From Clarireedia homoeocarpa (taxonomy: Eukaryota > Ascomycota > Leotiomycetes > Helotiales > Rutstroemiaceae): a stretch of 19,278 bases of DNA. The notes under the pieces are model-generated. The model had not been told where the DNA came from and ran no database searches. It worked only from the letters and a program-made list of their open reading frames with translations. A program made the position numbers and the translations under genes. Position 1 is the first letter of the stretch. Every line of letters starts with the position of its first letter. Where the stretch lies: contig LNKV01000025.1 of assembly GCA_001465935.1 (NCBI GenBank), positions 1,160,968-1,180,245 on the forward strand. Reading direction: 5' to 3'. Shown here in pieces: positions 11,161-19,278 of this stretch.

Positions 11161-12830
11161 AATTAGTTATATAGTTAAGAATATATATATATTAAACTTT
11201 TAAATATTATTATATAATTAATACTTTTAATATATAATAAAATTATATAAAATAATAATAAGATTTATTAAATATAATAATTAAAATACTTTAAATTTAC
11301 TTTATTATATAAAACTCTGTTAATTTTATTAATATTATATTAAAAACTTTTTTTAATTTATTATTTTCTTTTTTATTAATAAAATAAAATAATAAAATTA
11401 ATAAATAAAAGTATATTAAATATATAATAATTCGAGTTAATTACTTTTATATATTATATTTAGTTTATATATAATATATTAGTATATATATAATTCTAAA
11501 ATATATATAAAAGGCTTTCTTTTATTAAAAATATTTAGTTTTTTAGTTTATAATTTTAAAATTAGATTAGTAATTATTATATCTTATTAATATTAGAATA
11601 TAATTATAATATTATAAAATAGAGGATTAAGATTAAAGTAAGAATAGAATATAAAAATAAAGTAAAATATTACTTTTTAATAATAATATAAATAGTACTT
11701 TATATTAATAAGAGAGTTTATTTAAGGATTTAATATATAAAGAAATAAATATCGATTTATAAATATTGTTAAAATAATATATATATAAATTAAAGTGATT
11801 ATATAATTTTTAATAAATAAAAGAAATAAAAAAGATAAATAACTAATATATTTTACTCTCTTTCTATATTTATTTAAAATATTATATAGTTTATTTTATT
11901 TTTTATCTTATTTCTTATCTTTATAATCTTATTTATATTAAGTAATAAATTAGTTATATTATCTAAATATATTTATATCTTTAATTAAAAAAAGTTATAT
12001 TTTTATTTTTATATTAAATATCTTATAATATTAATATTTTAATAAAAAAAGATTATAAGATTATAAATTTTTATAAAATATTATCTTAATAATTAAAAGT
12101 TATTCTAGATTAAAATTAAGAAAATAAAAAAATTAGAAATTTTAAAGAATAATAAGAAGTTAATTATTATAAATATAAAATTATATATATTTAAATAATT
12201 TAATTATAATATAAATTAAATATATATTTTAAAGTTAAAATAAAAAACTATTTTCTTTAATATTTCTAACTTTTAATTTATTATAATTTCTCTTTTTGAA
12301 ATTTAAATATAGTTTATATTTAGTTTATATAAATTTACTTTTATATAATCTTAATTTACTTTTTAATTAGATTAAAAATTAAATATCTATAATTAAATTA
12401 AAATAAATATAAATAATATATATTTTATTATTCGAGATAATATAATATCTAAAATATTTTATTAAGATAGTAAATAGAATTTAATTTAATTAGATATTAT
12501 AATAAAGATAATAATTCGGTTATTTTATTATTATAATTATAAAACTTTTAATTTAAAATATTAAAATTAGACTTTTATATATATTAAATTCAAAGTTATC
12601 TCTTTATTTTTATAATTATAAAAATTATTTATAAAGATAGTCTTGATTTTATTTAAAATTTTTTATATCTTTTTATTTTATAATAAATAATATTATTTAA
12701 TAAGAATCTCGCGGAATTAAATATAAATTTATATATACTTCTATTTTATTTTAAAGTATTTATAATAAATATTTTCTCTTTATTAAAAGTAGATATTTAT
12801 AAAGATAAATTATTAAATATTTTTTATAAT

Positions 12831-13045
12831 GATTCCGACCAAATTATCACGATACTATATAAAGATATAACCTTCTTAGAGGTGAGTTAGATATCAAGTA
12901 TATATTAGTATATATTAGTATATATATAATTAAATATATAACTTCTTTCTGTATATAAACCTTCGGATCCTTATAATCCTTTTAGCTTTTTAATTGTTAA
13001 TTCTAAGGTCATTCAGTATCTTAACTAGTAGTCTCGTTATATTTT
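12831..13045. other. RIP-spared patch at transposon right end
   Basis: About 215 bp of near-normal composition sits between fully AT-saturated sequence on both sides. It keeps CpA and TpG (ATTCCGACCAAATTATCACG, AGAGGTGAGTTAG) and includes the right terminal inverted repeat. A short tandem of TATATTAGTA occurs at about 12,900-12,930. No coding frame is apparent. It is probably the terminal non-coding region of the transposon. Confidence 0.6.
12928..13037 (-). repeat. Right terminal inverted repeat
   Basis: This is the partner of 11,051-11,160, in inverted orientation, ending GTCTCGT followed by TA. It keeps CpA, TpG and GC-rich words such as GGATCC that the left copy has lost, so it is closer to the ancestral terminal sequence. 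Confidence 0.75.
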
Positions 13046-15531
13046 TTATAAATTTTTATAAAAGTAGTTTTTAATATAAAAGAGGTAAACTATTATAAAG
13101 AAAATATATTTCTTTATTTAAAGTTAGTTATATAATTAATAATTATAAGAAATTATTAATATCTTTATTAATATTATTTATATAATTTATATTATTATTA
13201 TATTTCTTTTTTATTATAATTAACTAATTCCTTTCTTATTAATTAATCTTATTTTTAATATATTTATTTTATTATTAGTAATTTTATTAAAAGTTATAAT
13301 ATTAATTATTATTATATTATATATTAATTAATTAAAGTAATATTAATTTAATAATATTTATAAAATATAAAGTTTTAAATTATTTATTAAAAGCTTTTTA
13401 TATTAATAATATTTTTAAAAGTTTTATTTATTTATAAAATAGATAATTATATTTTCCTATTATTTAATAACTTTATATTTTATAATAAATATAAGAATAT
13501 TATTAATTAAACTAGAATAATATATTATAACTATAATTATAATAATCGATTAAATTCTAATAAAGAAATTAATAATTAGTAAAACTATATATATACTTTC
13601 TTAAAAAATTATAATATTATTATCTTTAGATATTTCTTTATTAATAATAACGAAGATTTATTAATAAGTAGTTTAATTATAATTATAAAAAATAATATAT
13701 TTAAACTTATTATTTAATTATAATTTAATTTTATTTATTATTATTTTATAATTTCTAAAGATTTAGAAAGTTAGATATTTAAAAAGTTATAATAATTAAA
13801 CTTCTTATATTTAATAATATATTTTATATTTCTATCTTAATATATATAATATTATTATTATTAATAATATAAATATTTTACTATTTAATATTAAGAAGTT
13901 AAAAGATTATAAATAAACTATTAATATAATATTTACTTAATTTAAAAACTCTCTAATTAATATTATTAATAATTTAAACTTTCTTTTTAAAAGTTCTATT
14001 ATAATTATAATAATTATATATTTAAATTATATAATATTAAATATATAATTAATATATATTTCTAAGATTACTTATAATATCTAAATAAATAATATAATAT
14101 AAACTTTTATTAAAATTATAATAATAAAAGTTATTATATTTATAATTAAGTATATTTATAAAAAGGAAAATTAAAATAAAAGTTTTATTAATAAAATATT
14201 ATTTAAGTCCGGAAGATATATATATATATAATAGATATAGATTATATTTTTTATATTATTAGTATTTTTCTTTATTATATTCTTTATAATAATTACAATT
14301 CGAGTTATATATAAATATTTATTTATTTAAAAAATATTAAGTTTATTTATACTTTTCTTTAAAATTAAAAATCTTAGTAATTTTAATAAATTATATAATA
14401 TATTATTATTAAAATATAATATTTTTAGAAAGATTTATAATATAAATTATATTATTAATTTAATAAAAATAAAATTAATATATATAAATATTAGAGAATA
14501 GAAATTAATTTAATATAAGAAACTATATATAAAATATTTTTATAATAATCTTAATTCACTTTAATAAAATTATTATTAATTAGTATATAAATATAAACTT
14601 AATCGACTCTTTTTAATTTATATTTAATATATTAATAAGTATATATAATTTTGAAAAATAAGAAATAAAAGTAAAAGGAATTATAACTTGAAATAATAAA
14701 ATTATTTAAACTTGAAAATTATAAGTTAAATAATTAGTAAACTATTTAAAGTTAAAAGAAAAAAAAGTTTTTTAATATTCTATAAAAAATATAAAATATA
14801 GTTTTTTTTTTCGAACGAAGTTTAATTTAAATATAAATCTAGTAAAAATAAATAAAAATAATCTTCTTTTTAATAATTAAACTTTTTAAAAACTTAAATT
14901 TATATTATAAAGATTTTATATCTTTAATATCTATAAAGAAAAATTCAAATTTTAAATTATATAAAATATTTTAAAACCTAGATCTTAATATAAAAAAGAT
15001 TTTAGAATTTAAATTATTTAAAAACTAAGTAAATATTTAATATTTATATAAATTATATATAATATTATAAAAAAGTAGAAGTATTATTTTAATTTATTTT
15101 AAATATAAATATTCTTATTTTCAATTTACTATTTTAAGAAATTAATATTAAAGTTAAAAGTTAATATTATAATTATTATATAATAAATAAAGATAAAGAT
15201 ATCTTTTATTTATTTAAATTCTTACTTCTAATTATTATTTTTATTTTAAAAAATATAAAGTAAGTTAATTTAAAAATATTATAAACTAAGTTTTCAAGTT
15301 ACTTTAATAATATATTAAAAAGTTTATAATAAGTTAATAATAATAAATTCTATTTAATATAATTTAATATTTTATTTAGTAATATAATATAAAGATATTT
15401 CTTTTAATAATAATTAACTTTAATAATAGAAAAGAGTAATTTATTATATTTTTTAATAAATTAATATTAAGAAACTATATTAATATAATATAATAATAAC
15501 TTAATATATTATTATAATATTTCTTATTATA
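13046..15531. repeat. RIP-mutated AT-rich block, no element assigned
   Basis: Composition and dinucleotide pattern match the left block. I looked for retrotransposon and transposase motifs in both strands without a reliable hit; the longest run noticed (13,583-13,714, 44 codons) is not unusual. A TA microsatellite lies at about 14,217-14,232. The end of this stretch leads into the 209 bp duplication. Confidence 0.7.
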
Positions 15532-15949
15532 TCTTTAAAATTATATATATAATAATAGAAATTATAAAGAATTTAGAAAGTTAATAAGAGATTAATTAAA
15601 TATTTTTTAAATATTAAATAGTTTCTTAGAATCTAAGAAATTTAAAAGAGAAAAGTAAAGAAATTATTATTAAAAACTTATATGTAAAATTAAAAAAATA
15701 ATATTATATTAAAATATAATTGAAAAATAATATATCTATTTCTTTAAAATTATATATATAATAAGAAAAATTATAAAGAATTTAAAAAGTTAATAAGAAA
15801 TTAATTAAATATTTCTTAGATATTAAATAATCTCTCGAGATCTAGGAAATCTAAAAGAGAAAAATAAATAAATTATTATTAAGAACTTATATATAAAATT
15901 AAAAAAATAATATTATATTAAAATGAAATTAGAAAATAGAATATCAACT
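15532..15949. repeat. 209 bp direct tandem duplication
   Basis: Two units, 15,532-15,740 and 15,741-15,949, align at a constant offset of 209 bp without gaps where checked (CTTTAAAATTATATATATAA at 15,533 and 15,742; the AAAACTTAT/AGAACTTAT phrase at 15,672 and 15,881). The differences seen are almost all transitions, in both directions (for example AGTTTCTTAGAATC against AATCTCTCGAGATC). This fits independent RIP of both copies after duplication. The unit may be part of an LTR or untranslated region of a retroelement. Confidence 0.85.
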
Positions 15950-16283
15950 TAATTATAAAATTATTATTAATTTAGTATTCTTAATAAAAATATTTAATTT
16001 ATTATAATTATTATTTTTATTAATATAATAAATAATTATAATATAAAAAGTATATATTTATTTAATAACTTTTAAATTCGAAATCTTAATTAATTTATTT
16101 AATAAAAGAAAAGATTTATATTTAAAATATAATTTAAAAGTTCGAAAAATATTTTATTCTTATAAATCTATAAGATATTAAAAAAGATTATATTATAAAT
16201 AATAAATTTAAAAGTTATTTTATATTTTATTTAATAGATATATAATATAAATAGTAATATAATAATAAAAGTTAATTTATAAA
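15950..16283. other. AT-rich spacer between tandem repeats
   Basis: RIP-mutated sequence with no feature I can support. It separates the 209 bp duplication from the 71 bp array. Confidence 0.5.
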
Positions 16284-16520
16284 CTATTTCTAAATAATAT
16301 TAATAGATTAATTAAAACTATTTAATATAAAACTATTTAATAATTATTTATATTCTATTTCTAAATAATATTAATAAATTAATTAAAACTATTTAATAAT
16401 TATTTATTTACTTTTTTTAAATAATATTAATAAATTAGTTAAAATTATCTAATATAAAACTATTTAATAATTATTTATAATTTATTTCTAACTAATATTA
16501 ATAGTTTAATTTAAACTAAT
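16284..16520. repeat. 71 bp tandem array, about 3.5 copies
   Basis: Units begin with CTATTTCTAAATAATATTAA or a variant at 16,284, 16,355, 16,411 and 16,482. The spacings are 71, 56 and 71 bp; the second unit lacks a roughly 15 bp piece (AATATAAAACTATTT) present in the first and third. The fourth unit decays after about 40 bp. Such arrays are common in the untranslated or LTR regions of fungal Ty3/Gypsy elements, and one begins to be readable about 1.4 kb downstream, but no link is proven. Confidence 0.8.
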
Positions 16521-17880
16521 TATAATTAGAATTCTAATATAAAAAACTTACTTTTTATATTTTAAAATTAATTAATTTAATAAATAATTAAAAGTAATTA
16601 AATTATTTTATTATATATATTTTATATAATTCTTATTAAATTAGAATTAATTTTATATAAAGTTAGTAATAATTGAATATATTTTAAATATAATATTTTT
16701 TAATTTATTATCTTTATTAGATTTTTTTTTTAAAATCTTTATTTTATTAAAAACTTAAGTTTTTTAATAATATATTATAATTTTAAAAGATTATTTTTTA
16801 AAGAAAATAAAGATAAATAAAGTAATTTTCATTATAATATTTTTAATAAATATAGAGAAGTTAATAATTTAATAAAAATAATAAATTATAAAAAGAAAAA
16901 GTAAAAAAAATTAATTTTTATAATATAAAGTAATATTTAACTTTTAATAAATTTATTAAATATTTAGATAATAATTTATATTAAATTTAATTTTAAATTA
17001 ATAATCTTAATTATAAATTAAATATATAATTATAACTTAATTAATTAATTAATTTATTTATAAATCGATTTTAATAAATTTATAAAATTTAATTATTAAT
17101 AACTATTTTATATAAATTTAATTATTTAAAAAGTTATTATATTAAAATAATCTAATTAATAATTATAATAATATAATTATAATTTTATTAATATATTATA
17201 TAATAATCTTTTTAATTATTATAAAACTTTAAATTTATAATTAATTAATATAAGAAACTTTAATTTATTCTTAAAATCTAATTATTATATATTCAATAAA
17301 TAGAAAGTTATATTCGGTTTTCTATTATATAAATATTATTATAATAATAATTATAAAATATTATATCTAAGTTTCTTAAAATACTATTTAATATATTATT
17401 AGAATATTATAAATTTATTAATATTTAAAAGAGAGTTATTAAATTAATTATTTAAAGATTATATTTATAATATTTTAAATAATTATTATTTTATTTTTAC
17501 TTTATATTATTTATAATATAAAGAATTTAAAGTTTATCTTAAAAAGTTTTTTTATATATAAATAATATACAATATATTTTATAATAAATTTTTATTTAAA
17601 TAATATCTAATAAATAATTTTATATAAAGATTAAAAAATAAAAAAAATTAGTTTTATATAATTTTATTAAAATAGAAAATATTTAGTCTAATTTAATATT
17701 TAAATTACTTTACTTTTTAAATTTATAAATTATAAAATAGTTATTATAAAAGAAAAATAATATTATAATAATAATTATAATTTAGTTTATTTAAATTATT
17801 AATATAAAACTTAAATTCTATCTTAGTTATTTATCTAAATATCTTCTAATATATATATAATTATAAAAAGTTTTTAAAAT
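16521..17880 (+). other. Probable upstream part of the Ty3/Gypsy element, unresolved
   Basis: This is where the protease and reverse transcriptase of the downstream element would be expected. I could not recover a convincing reverse transcriptase. A phrase in the frame starting 17,463 (about 17,499-17,537) reads TLYYL-stop-YKEFKV, vaguely like the TLDLxxGYxQ box, and a YLNNI reads at about 17,596-17,610 in the frame of the downstream integrase, reminiscent of YxDD. The two lie in different frames and neither is reliable. Everything is RIP-saturated. Confidence 0.3.
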
Positions 17881-18060
17881 TATATTAATTTTTATATAAA
17901 TACTAATTTTAATTATTTTTAATTTTAAATTATTAATTACTATTAAAATAAATATATTAGATTATATTTTAAATATAATCTTTAATCTATTAAATAAAAA
18001 TAATAAATTATAATTAATAATATATTATTTAAAAAAGTTATAATTAACTAAACTAAATTA

Positions 18061-18330
18061 TCAGATTTATAATAAAAATTATTTTTTACAATAAATATTT
18101 TTAAAAAATAAAAAGTTTATTTTAAGAAATCTAAATATATAATTTAGATTTATTTAAATTATTAGAATTTAATATATTTTATATTAATTAAAATTCTAAA
18201 TTAATAATAAATATAATAAATAAAAATATTAATTATATATAATTTTAAAATACTATATATTAAAGAAAATAAAAATATTAAAATAAATATATTTAATAGA
18301 AAATTAAAATATTTAGAAAATAAAATATAT
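18061..18330 (+). pseudogene. RNase H domain remnant of Ty3/Gypsy pol
   Basis: RNase H removes the RNA strand during reverse transcription. The family's KELLAI...FKxW...SDHxNLxYF...LNRRQxRW pattern is visible: KLFFTI at 18,076-18,093, FKK then a stop at 18,109 where Trp is expected, LNY-stop-NLIYF at 18,154-18,180 (for SDHxNLxYF), and ILN followed by three stops at about 18,193-18,207 (for LNRRQ). The conserved Glu would be the AAA codon at 18,076 and the Asp the AAT at 18,157, 27 codons apart, the spacing I expect for Gypsy RNase H. The catalytic residues read as Lys and Asn, so the domain is dead. The earlier TDAS box is not clear; NTNFNY at 17,899-17,916 is a candidate but about 15 codons too far upstream. 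Confidence 0.8.
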
Positions 18331-18579
18331 AAATTATATATTATATTTAAATAAAAAGAAAATTTATTAGTATTTAATATAGTTTAAATATTTATAATAA
18401 TATTATTTTATAATAATTATTTAAAGAAATAAATATAAGAATATTATAAAAATAATTTAATTATAAAAAAAATATTAAAAGAATTAGATAAAAGATTTAT
18501 AATTAAAAATAAAATTATATATTTTTATAAAAAAATATATATCTCTTTAAAATTATTTAAATAGTTTATTTATAAATAA

Positions 18580-19278
18580 TATAAATTATTAATTTATAAT
18601 TATTAAGAAATTATAAAGATATTTATAAAAATTAAAATAATATTATATTTCTTATAAATAAAAAAGATAGTTAAAGAAGTTATTAGAAACTATAATATTT
18701 ATATATAAAATAAAATCTTATAATATATTTTATATAAATAGTTTAAAACTCCGAATATATTTATTTAATTATAAAAGTTTATTATATAAAACTTTATAAT
18801 TAAACTATTATCTTTAAAAGATTTAATTATAAAAATAATATATAACTCTATTCTAATAATTATAAATTAATTAACTAAGTTTAGATATATAATTTTATAT
18901 AAAGAAAATAATATCATTAAATATTTAATTTATATATTCTTTAGAATTATAATTAGTATTTATAATATACTAAATAAAATTATTTTAAATTAAGATAAGC
19001 TTTTTATATTAAAATTTAAATAAATATTTATAATACTATTAAAAATTAAAAGAAAGTTATTAATAATATTTTATTTATAAATAAATAGTTAAATAGAATA
19101 ATTAAATTAAATTATAAAATAATATTTAAAATATTATATTAATTACTAATAAAATAATTAGATAAAATTATTATTATTTATATAATTTATATATAATATT
19201 ATAAAAGTAATAATAATAAATATAATATTAATATATATTAATTTTAAATTTAAACTAAAAGTATATAATATATAATTA
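18580..19278 (+). pseudogene. Integrase remnant of Ty3/Gypsy pol, runs off the window
   Basis: Integrase inserts the cDNA into the host chromosome. The zinc-binding domain is visible as four TAT codons at 18,580, 18,601, 18,691 and 18,700, giving H-x6-H-x29-C-x2-C spacing with every ligand read as Tyr; KKIVKEVIRN precedes the Cys pair. The core follows: N-F-I-I-K-L (18,790-18,807) for DFIxxLP, YNSILIII (18,841-18,864), LTKF (18,871-18,882) and YKENN (18,898-18,912). N-stop-DKLF (18,988-19,005) stands for SDRDKLF, and the QTxGQTERxN region is at about 19,078-19,107. The second catalytic Asp (AAT, 18,988) and the Glu (GAA, 19,096) are separated by exactly 35 codons, the D-x35-E of this family; the Glu is intact, both Asp read as Asn. 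About 60 more codons follow to the window edge. Confidence 0.9.

Larger units (their letters stand above)
11051..13037. mobile_element. DNA transposon relic, Tc1/mariner-like by TA flanks
   Basis: The ends are inverted repeats beginning ACGAGACT, each flanked by a TA dinucleotide (11,049-11,050 and 13,038-13,039), as expected for the TA target duplication of Tc1/mariner/pogo elements. Total length is 1,987 bp, a normal size for an autonomous member. The interior is RIP-saturated, so no transposase frame survives. On the minus strand near 11,610-11,640 the sequence reads S-x-x-N-L-N-P, faintly like the SPDLNPIE box of Tc1 transposases, but the spacing is off by one codon and I give it little weight. 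The family rests on end structure only; another TA-inserting family cannot be excluded, and TA is cheap in this composition. Confidence 0.65.
17881..19278 (+). mobile_element. Ty3/Gypsy LTR retrotransposon pol relic, RIP-saturated
   Basis: RNase H-type motifs are followed by an integrase zinc-binding domain and an integrase core, all in the same reading frame (codons starting at 17,881 plus multiples of three). That order (RNase H before integrase) is Ty3/Gypsy; Ty1/Copia has integrase first. Nearly all departures from the family pattern are those expected from C-to-T or G-to-A change: His and Cys read as Tyr, Asp as Asn, Trp/Gln/Arg as stops, Ser and Pro as Leu. The element is truncated by the window end and its LTRs are not seen, so its length and start are unknown. 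Confidence 0.88.

Noticed and set aside
11610..11640. Minus-strand S-x-x-N-L-N-P as a transposase catalytic box
   Set aside because: There is one codon too many between Ser and the expected Asp, the following residues do not match, and no other transposase motif supports it.
13583..13714. 44-codon + strand run in the right block
   Set aside because: The length is unremarkable for this composition and it matches no family I recognise.
14217..14232. TA microsatellite as a functional element
   Set aside because: Runs of TA are expected by chance and by RIP in sequence this AT-rich.
1..19278. Mitochondrial DNA as the cause of AT richness
   Set aside because: No mitochondrial genes, rRNA or tRNA were seen, and a nuclear HET pseudogene, a Gypsy retrotransposon and CpA-specific depletion point to nuclear RIP-mutated DNA.

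Overview
The window looks like a compartmentalised genome of a filamentous ascomycete (Pezizomycotina). Two very AT-rich blocks (1-8435 and about 11,100-19,278, with short exceptions) flank a 2.6 kb island of ordinary base composition (8436-11,050). In the AT blocks the few remaining C sit mostly before T or G and the few remaining G mostly after A or C. CpA and TpG are rare, TpA is everywhere, ATG is nearly absent and TAA/TAG is frequent in all frames. This is the signature of repeat-induced point mutation (RIP), so the blocks are best read as heavily mutated transposon sequence. The lack of normal ORFs there reflects mutation, not necessarily non-coding origin.

Layout. 1-8435: mutated repeat DNA, no assignable element. 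8436-8721: LTR-like or promoter-like sequence with a TATA box. 8804-10,018: a HET-domain (heterokaryon incompatibility) pseudogene on the + strand, readable in one frame but broken by 15 TAG/TAA codons up to position 9892. 10,041-10,842: two unrecognised open frames. 10,788-11,040: a degenerate minisatellite whose G+C falls towards the AT block. 11,051-13,037: a DNA-transposon relic with about 110 bp terminal inverted repeats between TA dinucleotides; its right end (about 12,831-13,045) has largely escaped mutation. 13,046-17,880: mutated repeat DNA with a 209 bp tandem duplication (15,532-15,949) and a 71 bp tandem array (16,284-16,520). 17,881-19,278: the RNase H and integrase part of a Ty3/Gypsy retrotransposon on the + strand, running off the window. 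It is recognisable because motif residues and spacings (H-x6-H-x29-C-x2-C, D-x35-E) survive under RIP-type substitutions in one reading frame.

No intact gene, rRNA, tRNA or CRISPR array was found. The sequence tells a story of genome defence: transposons saturated with C-to-T changes, and a non-self-recognition gene caught between them that carries a milder dose of the same mutations.
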